Positions 1-6,396 of a stretch of 13,884 nucleotides of DNA are shown here, piece after piece. Origin of the DNA: Pseudanabaena sp. UBA1465 (GTDB lineage: Bacteria; Cyanobacteriota; Cyanobacteriia; Pseudanabaenales; Pseudanabaenaceae). The notes under the pieces were generated by a model. The model made no database searches and had not been told where the DNA came from. It saw nothing but the letters and a program-made list of their open reading frames with translations. The stretch is taken from NCBI GenBank assembly GCA_002325645.1, contig DCSN01000185.1, positions 1-13,884 on the forward strand, written 5' to 3'. Within the stretch, counting starts at the first letter, position 1. Each line of letters opens with the position of its first letter. Position numbers and translations under genes: made by a program.

Positions 1-23
1 GAGGCGGCGCGAAGCGCCGCCTC
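1..23. terminator. GC-rich perfect hairpin downstream of rplT
   Basis: Ten-base arms GAGGCGGCGC and GCGCCGCCTC pair perfectly around the loop GAA. It lies 25 bases past the rplT stop, so it could terminate that minus-strand operon, but the T-run that would follow on the minus strand lies outside the window. On the plus strand it is followed by CCCTTTT, so it may act in both directions. The GC-GAA-GC core is the same loop style seen in hairpins across this window. Confidence 0.6.
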
Positions 24-48
24 CCTTTTAAAATAAAGCATTTTTTAT

Positions 49-402
49 TTAAGCGAGGGTTTTAGCTTTCTCGACGATCGCCGTAAATGCGTCAGGATCG
101 AGGATGGCAATTTGCGAAAGCATCTTGCGATTAATCTCGATATTTGCTTTCTTGAGTAAACCAGCAAACTTGCTATAGCTCAAACCTTGTTGGCGAGCCG
201 CAGCATTAATGCGGGTAATCCAAAGACTACGAAAATCGCGCTTCTTCTTGCGGCGATCGCGGTAGGCATTACGCAGAGCTTTCATTACCTGCTGATTAGC
301 AGTGCGGAACAGCTTGGAGTGCGATCCGCGAAAGCCCTTGGCTAATTTCAGTACTTTATTGCGGCGCTTTCTAGCTACGTTACCGCGTTTTACTCTGGTC
401 AT
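49..402 (-). CDS. rplT: 50S ribosomal protein L20
   Basis: L20 binds 23S rRNA early in large-subunit assembly. The 117-residue product has the usual length and the usual very basic N-terminal extension (start MTRVKRGNVARKRRNKVLK), followed by the conserved helical segment FRGSHSKLFRTANQQVMKAL and the globular end with INRKMLSQIAILDPDAF. The start is ATG. It lies 80 bases downstream of rpmI on the same strand, the common rpmI-rplT pairing; infC, which precedes them in many bacteria, is not adjacent here. In some bacteria L20 represses its own operon through the leader RNA; I see no clear mimic of that site here. Confidence 0.97.
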   Translation of the reverse strand: MTRVKRGNVARKRRNKVLKLAKGFRGSHSKLFRTANQQVMKALRNAYRDRRKKKRDFRSLWITRINAAARQQGLSYSKFAGLLKKANIEINRKMLSQIAILDPDAFTAIVEKAKTLA

Positions 403-444
403 GGCAGTTCGTTAATTATCGTGAAATCGTTTGTATTTATTTGA

Positions 445-475
445 TTTTTTTCAGGACGCTTCGCGCCCTAAAAAA
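445..475. repeat. Imperfect hairpin between rpmI and rplT
   Basis: AGGACGC (453-459) and GCGCCCT (463-469) pair around a TTC loop with one A-C mismatch. The stem can be extended by T-run/A-run pairing with one bulged C at 452. On the minus strand the hairpin falls between the rpmI stop and the rplT start, so it may attenuate or process the transcript. The T-run precedes rather than follows the hairpin on that strand, so it is not a classical terminator. The loop type matches the other hairpins in this window. Confidence 0.5.
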
Positions 476-482
476 GCTTTAG

Positions 483-680
483 TTAAGCGTAAGGCATCAT
501 TGCACTTACTCTGTCATTGTCAGTCTCATCAACTATAGCCATTTTACCCAATCTGCTCTTGCGGGCAGTGGACTTATGCTCTAGTAGGTGGTTGCGACCA
601 GCGTGGCGGCGAGCAAACTTGCCGCTACCCGTCACCTTGAATCGCTTGGCGGCAGATTTACGAGTTTTGAGCTTAGGCAC
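483..680 (-). CDS. rpmI: 50S ribosomal protein L35
   Basis: L35 is a small basic protein of the large ribosomal subunit. The 65-residue product starts MPKLKTRKSAAKRFKVTGSG, the family signature, and continues with the RNA-binding HLLEHKSTARKSRLG segment; the length is normal. The start codon is GTG (cac at 678-680 on the plus strand). There is no nearby ATG, and the family N-terminus begins exactly here, so GTG is well supported. The upstream GGACTAGAAATAA is a weak Shine-Dalgarno at best. It is first of a two-gene unit with rplT and divergent from lpxB. Confidence 0.96.
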   Translation of the reverse strand: MPKLKTRKSAAKRFKVTGSGKFARRHAGRNHLLEHKSTARKSRLGKMAIVDETDNDRVSAMMPYA

Positions 681-772
681 TTATTTCTAGTCCAAATTTT
701 TGACCTTTACGAGTGTACCATAAGTGACAGGAACATATCGCATTAAGTGTGAAATTTGATAATTCACTCTAC

Positions 773-819
773 AAATAATTTTTAAAAGTGTTGCAAAGCA
801 ACACTTTTAAAAATTATTT
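773..819. repeat. Perfect 22-bp-stem palindrome between divergent genes
   Basis: Arms 773-794 and 798-819 are perfectly self-complementary (22 bp) around the loop AAA, with core TTGC-AAA-GCAA. The outer half is A/T only. It sits between the start of rpmI (minus) and the start of lpxB (plus), so neither gene ends here. If transcribed it would be in the 5' leader of lpxB, or just upstream of the rpmI promoter. It shares the GC-closed 3-nt loop with the other intergenic hairpins. Confidence 0.85.
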
Positions 820-879
820 ATGGTCTAAACAGTCGGTATCCTTAAGTAACTCAGTATGGAATCTAGCTCAGAGATCAAA

Positions 880-2037
880 ATGAAACGCCGTATATTTATT
901 AGTACAGGAGAAGTGTCGGGGGACTGGCATGGGGCGATTTTAATTGAGGCGTTGCGCGAAAGAGCCGCCCTCAAGGGTATTGAGCTAGAAATTATTGGGC
1001 TAGGGGGCGATCGCATGGCAGCCGCAGGCGTAAAGCTACTCGGTAATACAGTGGGCATCGGTTCCATCGGCGTGATTGAAGCATTACCCTACATTTTGCC
1101 AACCATTAGAGTCCAAGAAGATGCTAAAAAATGGTTGAAAAATTCCCCGCCCGATGTGGCTGTGCTGATTGATTACATGATGCCCAATCAAGGTATGGGT
1201 TATTTTTGTAAAGATGTTTTGCAAATTCCTGTGGTTTATTACATTGCGCCACAGGAATGGGTTTGGTCATTTAATGACAAAAATACTAAGGCGATCGCCA
1301 AGTTTACCGATAAAGTATTGGCGATTTTTCCTAAAGAGGCTCTTTATTATCAAAATCAAGGAAGCAATGTGCAATGGGTGGGACATCCTTTCATAGATTT
1401 AATTGCCAAGGTTCCCGATCGCCAAGCAGCCCGTCAACAGCTTGGCATTGCTGAAGATGAATTAGTGGTGACATTGTTGCCAGCATCGCGGACACAGGAG
1501 TTAAGGGATGTTATGCCCATTATTCTCAAGACTGCCAAGATCATCCAAACAAAACTGCCCCACGTCAAATTTTGGTTGCCGCTATCCCTAGATCGCTATC
1601 GTCCCGCAGTTGAGAAGTTAATAGCAAAATATGAGATTAAGGTAACAATTATTTCAGGACAGTCCCAAATTGCGATTAGTGCCTCTGATTTAGTTTTGAG
1701 TAAGTCGGGAACAGTAAATTTAGAGACAGCTTTACTCAATGTGCCGCAGGTGATTTTATATCGCGTCAGCGCTATTACTGCTTGGATTGCGCGTCACATC
1801 ATCCGCCTAAAATTACCCTTTATCTCTCCAGTTAACTTGGTGGATATGAAAGCAGTTGTTCCTGAGTTTGTCCAAAATGACGCAACTCCAGAGGCGATCG
1901 CCGCAAAAGCCTTAGATTTATTAACTAATCCTCAAGCAAGACAAACTATGCTCGATGGTTATGCAGATGTAAGGAAAAGCTTGGGCGAAAAAGGCGCAAT
2001 TAACCGTGTCGCTGATTCTATTATTGATTATTTATAG
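880..2037 (+). CDS. lpxB: Lipid-A-disaccharide synthase
   Basis: LpxB (GT19) joins UDP-2,3-diacylglucosamine to lipid X, giving the disaccharide of lipid A at the inner membrane. The family N-terminus appears as RRIFISTGEVSGDWHGA. It is followed by GLGGDRMAAAGV, VAVLIDYMMPNQGMG, YYIAPQEWVW, the sugar-nucleotide region LLPASRTQELRDVMPIIL, and SKSGTVNLETALLNVPQV near the C-terminus. I prefer the ATG at 880 (385 residues), which places the first motif where the family starts; an in-frame ATG at 856 adds eight polar residues, and neither has a strong ribosome binding site. It stands alone, and a long hairpin overlaps its stop region. Confidence 0.93.
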   Translation: MKRRIFISTGEVSGDWHGAILIEALRERAALKGIELEIIGLGGDRMAAAGVKLLGNTVGIGSIGVIEALPYILPTIRVQEDAKKWLKNSPPDVAVLIDYMMPNQGMGYFCKDVLQIPVVYYIAPQEWVWSFNDKNTKAIAKFTDKVLAIFPKEALYYQNQGSNVQWVGHPFIDLIAKVPDRQAARQQLGIAEDELVVTLLPASRTQELRDVMPIILKTAKIIQTKLPHVKFWLPLSLDRYRPAVEKLIAKYEIKVTIISGQSQIAISASDLVLSKSGTVNLETALLNVPQVILYRVSAITAWIARHIIRLKLPFISPVNLVDMKAVVPEFVQNDATPEAIAAKALDLLTNPQARQTMLDGYADVRKSLGEKGAINRVADSIIDYL

Positions 2038-2084
2038 ATAAATTTTCAAAAAACTTGCTTCGCAAGTTTTTTGAAAATTTATCT
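2036..2084. terminator. Long perfect hairpin at the lpxB 3' end (element copy A)
   Basis: Arms 2036-2058 and 2062-2084 form a perfect 23-bp stem with loop TTC and core CTTGC-TTC-GCAAG. It begins inside the lpxB stop codon and lies between convergent genes, so it can serve as a terminator for lpxB. The T-run lies within the arm (GCAAGTTTTTTG). It is followed by GGGTTTTAAGAA and a second mini-hairpin, forming the composite element described in the findings. Confidence 0.8.
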
Positions 2085-2096
2085 GGGTTTTAAGAA

Positions 2097-2112
2097 AGCG
2101 CAAAGCGCTGTA
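2097..2112. repeat. Mini-hairpin AGCGCAAAGCGCT of element copy A
   Basis: AGCGC (2097-2101) and GCGCT (2105-2109) pair around AAA and are followed by GTA. The 16-mer AGCGCAAAGCGCTGTA recurs exactly at 5430-5445. It occurs with small changes beside the long hairpins near 6631, 7921 and 12641. Confidence 0.75.
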
Positions 2113-2136
2113 TGTATCAGTTCTGCGAGAGGTCTA

Positions 2137-2171
2137 AATCAACTAAAAATACGTTGTATTTTTAGTTGATT
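2137..2171 (-). terminator. Hairpin overlapping the end of the VOC-protein gene
   Basis: Arms 2137-2152 and 2156-2171 give a perfect 16-bp, mostly A/T stem around GTT. The right arm contains the last codons and stop of the minus-strand VOC gene. It is a likely 3' end structure for that transcript, though no free T-run follows on the minus strand. The loop differs from the GC-closed family. Confidence 0.5.
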
Positions 2172-2680
2172 ACTTCAGCAATCTCAATCACTTGACCATC
2201 GGGATCTTTGACTAAAAAATTAAGCGGCTTTTCACTACGAACTTTGTGCTTAATCCCTTTAATTTGAATCTGCAATAAGATTTGCTCTACACAGTCTCGG
2301 TTAAAGCAGATATGCCGACCACGATTAGCATCAGTGGCATTTGCGCCCGGAACTATATGTAGTTGTACATTTTTCTTGAGTTGATACCAAGCCCCTTCCA
2401 TGTCTGCGGAATATTTGGATCTGGCAACCCTCGCTTCAGCAGGGATATAAATGGGGTCAGCAGGTGCGCCCATGCCATATTCATAGCCATAGTAATAATG
2501 TAGCGGCACATCGGCGATCGGCAGTTTTAACTCGCCTTCATAAAAATATCGCGCTTGATCGAGGTTAGAAACCATGATTGTATGGACTTTCGGTGCGCTG
2601 GTGAGAAACATCCACATGGCAACAGCGTATGCACCGAGCAGCATAACCATGATGCCTTGAGTAGAAAACAGTGACTCCAT
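2162..2680 (-). CDS. Membrane-anchored VOC (glyoxalase-like) domain protein
   Basis: The 172-residue product has one hydrophobic segment at about residues 8-28 (MVMLLGAYAVAMWMFLTS). A vicinal-oxygen-chelate fold follows: VHTIMVSNLDQARYFYEGEL opens the first beta-alpha-beta-beta-beta unit, and the C-terminus reads FLVKDPDGQVIEIAEV, the usual VOC ending with its metal-ligand Glu. His33 and the C-terminal Glu are candidate metal ligands. VOC proteins include glyoxalase I, extradiol dioxygenases and resistance proteins, so the substrate cannot be told. The anchor would tether it to a membrane, probably with the domain cytoplasmic. It is a single gene convergent with lpxB. The fold is fairly secure; the function is unknown. 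Confidence 0.75.
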   Translation of the reverse strand: MESLFSTQGIMVMLLGAYAVAMWMFLTSAPKVHTIMVSNLDQARYFYEGELKLPIADVPLHYYYGYEYGMGAPADPIYIPAEARVARSKYSADMEGAWYQLKKNVQLHIVPGANATDANRGRHICFNRDCVEQILLQIQIKGIKHKVRSEKPLNFLVKDPDGQVIEIAEVIN

Positions 2681-2966
2681 CGTAAAGCAACTACATATAA
2701 GAGACTTAGGCTTTTAGTTTAACGCAAATGTCATAGTTTTAAGTTAGTACAGTAACACTCTGAGACTAGTTCCCTATTTCATAAGTGAAATATAACTCAA
2801 ATTCCACATGAGATACTGAACGGTTAAAGTGTAATTGGTGTATCTACATTTTTAGGTACAGTTATGAATTTCACATAGTGCGTTACCGATCAGGGCTTTC
2901 GTCATAATGGTATAGTATCTATTCTTAGAAACCCTAAACATTTAATTTAAAACAAGTAGAAATCAG
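2681..2966. other. AT-rich intergenic region upstream of the methyltransferase remnant
   Basis: These 286 bases hold no gene that I can support. They contain the short palindrome ATTTCA-TAAG-TGAAAT (2776-2791) and -10-like TATAGT (2911-2916) and CATAAT (2903-2908) without a well-spaced -35. Controller-protein boxes can precede restriction-modification genes, but no duplicated box is seen. The region has no HIP1 octamer. Confidence 0.4.
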
Positions 2967-3469
2967 GTGTTAGTAAATTTGCAACAACTTAAACTAGATT
3001 TTGATTTATGCAAAGAAAACGAGCAAGATTTTTATGTAAGTCACGATAATTACAGTTCTAAACTTACAAGCTTAAATAAAGATGTTTTTCTACCATCTTG
3101 CAGCTTTACTTTCATAGATTTGTTTGCTGGAATAGGTGGTTTTAGAATCGCTTTTCAAAATCTAGGTGGTAAATGCATTTTTTCTTCAGAAATTGACAGA
3201 TACTCAAGAAAAACTTATCAAATAAACTTTGGGGAAACACCTCATGGGGATATTACTCTAATTCCTGCTGCTGACATTCCAGATCATGATGTTTTAACTG
3301 CTGGCTTTCCGTGTCAAGCATTTTCCCAAAAGATTTTGAGGATTATCTATTTAATAGAACAAAATTGGAAAGAGGTAGTACTACTAGGCATAAGTTTGGT
3401 GAAATATATTTTGAAGAAAGCAATCAAACTCCATATATCAAACTAAATCTTCAAATCAGATTCTTTTAA
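2967..3469 (+). pseudogene. Truncated DNA cytosine-5 methyltransferase joined out of frame to an unknown tail
   Basis: C5 methyltransferases transfer a methyl group from S-adenosylmethionine to cytosine. Residues 47-58 (FTFIDLFAGIGG) are motif I, SSEID is motif II, and residues 110-121 contain GFPCQAFSQ, motif IV with catalytic Cys116. Homology stops after Gln121 (position 3329). Motifs VI-X and the target recognition domain, about 200 residues or more, are absent, so the product cannot be active. The frame then runs on to a stop at 3446. In another frame (codons starting 3323) an open tail of 48 residues contains DFEDYLFNRTKLERGSTT and ends LNLQIRFF before TAA at 3467-3469. This looks like the C-terminus of another protein, perhaps the cognate endonuclease (inference). 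The GTG at 2967 is tentative. Confidence 0.85.
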
Positions 3470-3494
3470 TAATTTCAACAAATCATATTGCATT

Positions 3495-3528
3495 TTCTAA
3501 AACCAAAACCTTTGGTTTTAGAATTTTT
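3495..3528 (+). terminator. Hairpin plus T-run after the methyltransferase remnant
   Basis: Arms 3495-3507 and 3511-3523 pair perfectly (13 bp) around ACC and are followed by TTTTT. On the plus strand this has the shape of an intrinsic terminator 25 bases after the tail stop at 3469. The stem is A/T-rich, so strength is uncertain. Confidence 0.55.
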
Positions 3529-3562
3529 AAAAAGTTTACGAAGCAAGCTTTTTAAAAATTTA
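3522..3562. repeat. Degenerate copy of the GCTTGC-TTC-GCAAGC hairpin
   Basis: Outer arms AAATTTTTAAAAAG-type (about 3522-3534) and CTTTTTAAAAATT (about 3548-3560) pair. The core reads GTTTACGAAGCAAGC, which on the minus strand is GCTTGCTTCGTAAAC, a mutated version of the core seen intact at 2052, 6587 and 12673. The sequence AAATTTATCTG at its right edge matches copy A, but the GGGTTTT spacer and mini-hairpin are missing. It lies downstream of queA on the minus strand and may end that transcript. Confidence 0.6.
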
Positions 3563-3610
3563 TCTGTACTACACAAAACCTAAACAGACTGTAACTTTTT
3601 ATTTTCTACT

Positions 3611-4669
3611 TTAATTAAGGATTAGCATGGCATCGCCAAAGGAATAAAAACGATATTCTTTTTCGATCGCCTCTTGATAGATCGACATCAACAAATTACG
3701 ACCATCTTTACCTAAAAATGACGATACCATCATTAATAAAGTTGACTTCGGCAAATGGAAGTTAGTAACCATTCCATCTAAAACTTTCCATTCATAGCCT
3801 GAGTAAATCATTAAATTGGTTTTTCCTTTAAAAGTTTGAAAATTTGAACTTTCTAGCGATCGCGCAACGGTACTTCCTACAGCGATTACTCGCCCACCTC
3901 GCGCTTTAGTTTCTTTGATTTTGGCGATCGTCGCTTCAGGTACTTCACACCACTCGTTATGCATCACATGTTGAGTGATGTCCTCGGTTTCTACAGGGCG
4001 AAACGTCCCGATGCCCACATGCAAAGTCACAAAAGCCTTATCAATTCCCTTCTGGGTCAATTCCTCAAATAGCCGATCTGTAAAATGTAAGCCCGCAGTG
4101 GGTGCAGCGATCGCCCCTGAAATTTCTGCGTAAATGGTTTGATAGCGTTCAGGCTCCACATGGGAATCTGTGACATAGGGAGGCAGAGGGATTTGCCCTA
4201 ACTGATCAATAATTTTGTCCAGATCGGCATCCGCAGGAATATGAAACTGCAACTCCCTTGCCCTTGTCGTAGTCTCAATCCCTTCAACCGTCGCCTTAAC
4301 ATTTTCAGCAAATATAATCGCGCTACCAATCGGGAGCCGTTTACCCGGTTTGACCAAAGCCAACCAGCGATCGGGACCAATTGGCTCCATCAACAAAATT
4401 TCGACAGGCACACCCGATAGCTTCTGCCCATACATCCTTGCAGGAATAACTTTAGTGTTATTAAAAACCAGCAAATCACCAGATCGTAAAAAATTTGGCA
4501 AATCGTAAAAGTGGTGATGCTGGACGTTGCGATCTTGATCAATTACCAATAGCCGCGATGTATCCCTAGGTGTAACTGGATCTTGAGCAATGCGATCGCT
4601 TGGCAACTCATAGTCATAGGCACTTAACGCATAGTCAGGCTCAAGTTCGGTTACAGGCAATGAAGTCAT
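3611..4669 (-). CDS. queA: S-adenosylmethionine:tRNA ribosyltransferase-isomerase
   Basis: QueA transfers and isomerises the ribosyl group of S-adenosylmethionine onto preQ1 in the wobble position of tRNA, giving epoxyqueuosine. The protein shows the family N-terminus YDYELPSDRIAQDPVTPRD, then GDLLVFNNTKVIPARM, the central GLHFTDRLFEEL and HVGIGTFRPV, and near the end MVTNFHLPKSTLLMMVSSF. Starting at the ATG at 4667-4669 it has 352 residues, close to E. coli QueA (356). A GTG at 4702 would add eleven residues; neither start has a clear ribosome binding site. It is a single gene with several HIP1 sites, so resident rather than recently acquired. Confidence 0.96.
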   Translation of the reverse strand: MTSLPVTELEPDYALSAYDYELPSDRIAQDPVTPRDTSRLLVIDQDRNVQHHHFYDLPNFLRSGDLLVFNNTKVIPARMYGQKLSGVPVEILLMEPIGPDRWLALVKPGKRLPIGSAIIFAENVKATVEGIETTTRARELQFHIPADADLDKIIDQLGQIPLPPYVTDSHVEPERYQTIYAEISGAIAAPTAGLHFTDRLFEELTQKGIDKAFVTLHVGIGTFRPVETEDITQHVMHNEWCEVPEATIAKIKETKARGGRVIAVGSTVARSLESSNFQTFKGKTNLMIYSGYEWKVLDGMVTNFHLPKSTLLMMVSSFLGKDGRNLLMSIYQEAIEKEYRFYSFGDAMLILN

Positions 4670-4891
4670 AGAAGGATTACATTTGAGGACATCGACAATC
4701 ACTTAAGATTCTTAGCCAAATCTTGCAGCAATAATCTAAGTGTTTGCTAAAAAGTGACTAATTTACAAAAAAATATAAGAAATTTTATATACCAATCGCG
4801 TAAACAGTGGTATACAGATGGCAGAAGCAATAAATGCTTTTCGCATATTGCGATCGCCGATTCTATCTTTAAAATATTGAACGAGGAGTTT

Positions 4892-5092
4892 ATGCAGTAC
4901 TTAATGTCCGATCTTCACCAACGCTTTATTGGCTCATTGAACTATAACAAGCCCCTCTCTGTCGGCGATATCTTTCGTGCTGACAATACTAAGACCTATA
5001 CAGTTGTGAGCATTAACGACACTCGTAACAAGAGTAAAGATGTTAAATCTGTCACTGTGATTCCTGTACGGGAAACTGCGAATACCCATTAA
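4892..5092 (+). CDS. Small hypothetical protein (about 66 residues)
   Basis: I do not recognise this gene. The likely product runs from MQYLMSDLHQRF, through a segment with alternating hydrophobic residues (LSVGDIFRADNTKTYTVVSI), to VTVIPVRETANTH. This reads like a small beta-rich, barrel-like fold (inference). The frame is open back to a GTG at 4754 (112 residues), but GAGGAG at 4883-4888 just before ATG 4892 favours the short form. ATG at 4904 is also possible and gives a better Shine-Dalgarno context for MSDLHQRF. The gene stands alone between divergent queA and the psbE upstream region. There is no signal peptide or membrane segment. Confidence 0.55.
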   Translation: MQYLMSDLHQRFIGSLNYNKPLSVGDIFRADNTKTYTVVSINDTRNKSKDVKSVTVIPVRETANTH

Positions 5093-5373
5093 TTTTATTC
5101 ATTACCTTAGTGATTGTTAATTGATTGATAAGCTTTCAGTTAGATCACAAGTAAAGTTCAAAATGTTGAATCAAGTTAAATCAAGACATTGCAAGTACAA
5201 GATTTAAGGCTAGTAAAGTTATCCATCAAAATCTGAGAGACTAATAGAATCTGTCAATAATAAATTAATATCAACGAGTATTTCTTTGTTCTCTCCAGAT
5301 ACCAGAATTATCGATTAATCTGAGATATCAGAATTTTAGGCTTTGCGATCGCCTAGAGCATCAACATAGATAT

Positions 5374-5406
5374 ATAAAAGAGCGTCCCTTCGGGATGCTC
5401 TTTTAT
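5374..5406. terminator. Hairpin with CCC-TTC-GGG core
   Basis: Arms 5374-5388 and 5392-5406 form a 15-bp stem with one G-T pair around TTC, core GTCCC-TTC-GGGAT, with A4/T4 at the stem base. It has the shape of a bidirectional terminator, yet the nearest upstream gene stop is at 5092, about 280 bases away. It may insulate psbE from readthrough or belong to the dispersed hairpin family. Confidence 0.6.
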
Positions 5407-5429
5407 CAAATTTTCTTGGTTCTATTTTG

Positions 5430-5454
5430 AGCGCAAAGCGCTGTAAAACCCAGA
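5430..5454. repeat. Mini-hairpin AGCGCAAAGCGCTGTA with AAAACCCAGA
   Basis: The 16-mer at 5430-5445 is identical to the one at 2097-2112. The sequence after it, AAAACCCAGA, is the reverse complement of the TCTGGGTTTT that precedes the mini-hairpin in copy A. It therefore looks like a half-element, partly inverted with respect to copy A. It lies about 160 bases upstream of psbE. Confidence 0.7.
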
Positions 5455-5536
5455 AAGTAATTTTTGTTTTCACAAGACTGAATTATATATAAAACTAAAT
5501 TATGGAGAGGGTATTGTTTCTCTGCGCGATCGCAAC

Positions 5537-5555
5537 TTGGTACAATTGGTACAAT
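5537..5555 (+). promoter_or_regulatory. Tandem TTGGTACAA repeat at the probable psbE promoter
   Basis: TTGGTACAA occurs twice back to back (5537-5545 and 5546-5554). Each copy ends in TACAAT, a -10-like hexamer (5541-5546 and 5550-5555). No well-spaced -35 is evident (TTGTTT at 5514 is 21 bases before the first). A HIP1 site lies immediately upstream. The assignment as the psbEFLJ promoter is inference from position. Confidence 0.4.
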
Positions 5556-5612
5556 AGTAAATTATTATTTAAAATAAAGACTTTAGACATTACACAACAT
5601 TAGAGGACTGTT

Positions 5613-5858
5613 ATGGCAGGTACTACTGGAGAGCGCCCATTTTCCGACATCATCACCAGCATTCGCTATTGGCTAATCCATAGCCTCACCATCCCTGCTC
5701 TGTTTTTGGCAGGTTGGTTGTTTGTCAGCACAGGTTTGGCCTATGACGTATTTGGCACACCCCGCCCTAACGAGTACTACTCTCAAGACCGCCAAACCGC
5801 TCCTATCGTGACTGATCGCTACAATGTTGATGCAGAAATTTCTGCAACTGGAAAATAA
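5613..5858 (+). CDS. psbE: Cytochrome b559 subunit alpha (PSII)
   Basis: PsbE is the larger subunit of cytochrome b559 in the photosystem II reaction centre. It binds one haem together with PsbF across the thylakoid membrane. The 81-residue product has the normal length. His23, in RYWLIHSLTIPALF, is the axial haem ligand at the start of the single transmembrane helix (about residues 20-43), followed by DVFGTPRPNEYY in the lumenal part. The ATG is preceded by AGAGGA (5602-5607) at a normal distance. It is first gene of psbEFLJ; the ycf48 and rubredoxin genes that often precede this operon in cyanobacteria are not upstream here. Confidence 0.98.
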   Translation: MAGTTGERPFSDIITSIRYWLIHSLTIPALFLAGWLFVSTGLAYDVFGTPRPNEYYSQDRQTAPIVTDRYNVDAEISATGK

Positions 5859-5930
5859 CTCTAAATTATTTCATACCAAGCATTGCTAAGCTCAGTTGAT
5901 TACTGTTCAGCGCATCCTGCTTAATACATT

Positions 5931-5956
5931 AAAGAGCAACCCCAAAGAGCAACCCA
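5931..5956. repeat. Tandem 12-base repeat between psbE and psbF
   Basis: AAAGAGCAACCC occurs at 5931-5942 and again at 5944-5955, a period of 13 bases. It lies in the 114-base spacer just upstream of psbF and would be part of the operon mRNA. Confidence 0.8.
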
Positions 5957-5972
5957 CTTTTATTTATTCATT

Positions 5973-6107
5973 ATGGCAAGCAACAATCCTAACCAACCCA
6001 TTCAATATCCTGTATTTACTTTCCGTTGGCTCGCAGTCCATGGTCTAGGCGTTCCTACCGTATTTTTTATCGGTGCGATCGCCGCGATGCAATTCATTAG
6101 CCGCTAG
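5973..6107 (+). CDS. psbF: Cytochrome b559 subunit beta (PSII)
   Basis: PsbF is the small subunit of cytochrome b559. The 44-residue product reads MASNNPNQPIQYPVFTFRWL, then AVHGLGVPTVFFIGAIAAMQ and FISR. His23 is the second axial haem ligand, at the start of the only transmembrane helix. The length fits the family exactly. No Shine-Dalgarno sequence precedes the ATG (TTTATTTATTCATT), unlike psbE and psbJ. A HIP1 site lies within the coding sequence. Confidence 0.97.
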   Translation: MASNNPNQPIQYPVFTFRWLAVHGLGVPTVFFIGAIAAMQFISR

Positions 6108-6162
6108 TTCCCATTAATTCCAGACGTAATCTAGAAACAAAATACACAAAAACTATTTACTT

Positions 6163-6279
6163 ATGGCTCCTAAAAATCCAAATAGCCAACCTGTAGAGTT
6201 AAATCGTACTTCTCTCTTCTTGGGACTATTACTTATTTTCGTAACTGTTCTGCTATTTTCCAGCTACTTCTTCAACTAA
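6163..6279 (+). CDS. psbL: Photosystem II reaction centre protein L
   Basis: PsbL is a single-helix PSII subunit near the dimer interface, needed for PSII assembly and for stable quinone-side electron transfer. The 38-residue product begins MAPKNPNSQPVELNRTSLFL, matching the conserved NxQPVELNRTSL motif, and continues as one transmembrane helix ending LFSSYFFN. The length is normal. It lies 55 bases after psbF, with no visible Shine-Dalgarno sequence. Confidence 0.97.
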   Translation: MAPKNPNSQPVELNRTSLFLGLLLIFVTVLLFSSYFFN

Positions 6280-6381
6280 GTACTAAATCTTTGTAGGCGA
6301 GTAATTTTTGTTGCAAAACAAGTAAGTTATATCCGCGCAATTTTTTTATTGTTTTCATAAAGCTCATAAAATCATTTTCTT

Positions 6382-6387
6382 AGGAGG
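6382..6387 (+). promoter_or_regulatory. Strong ribosome binding site of psbJ
   Basis: AGGAGG lies nine bases before the psbJ ATG, a full anti-Shine-Dalgarno match. psbF and psbL in the same operon have none, so psbJ may be translated on its own terms. Confidence 0.8.
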
Positions 6388-6396
6388 TTTAAATTC

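Larger units (their letters stand above)
5093..5612. other. 520-base gap upstream of psbE: hairpins and promoter, no gene
   Basis: No coding frame or RNA gene that I can support lies here. The left 270 bases are plain AT-rich sequence with one HIP1 site near 5345. They are followed by a hairpin at 5374-5406, the mini-hairpin element at 5430-5454, and the psbE promoter/leader at about 5514-5612. Confidence 0.6.

Noticed and set aside
711..770. Sigma-70-like promoter for rpmI on the minus strand
   Set aside because: A TATGGT -10-like hexamer exists, but the best -35 candidate (TTAATG, 18-base spacing) is too weak to list as a feature.
825..1067. Minus-strand open frame opposite the start of lpxB
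   Set aside because: It is the antisense shadow of a clearly conserved gene, with low-complexity Ser/Pro/Ile composition and no ribosome binding site.
2776..2791. Controller-protein operator before the methyltransferase
   Set aside because: Only one short 6-bp palindrome is present, without the duplicated boxes or the controller gene.
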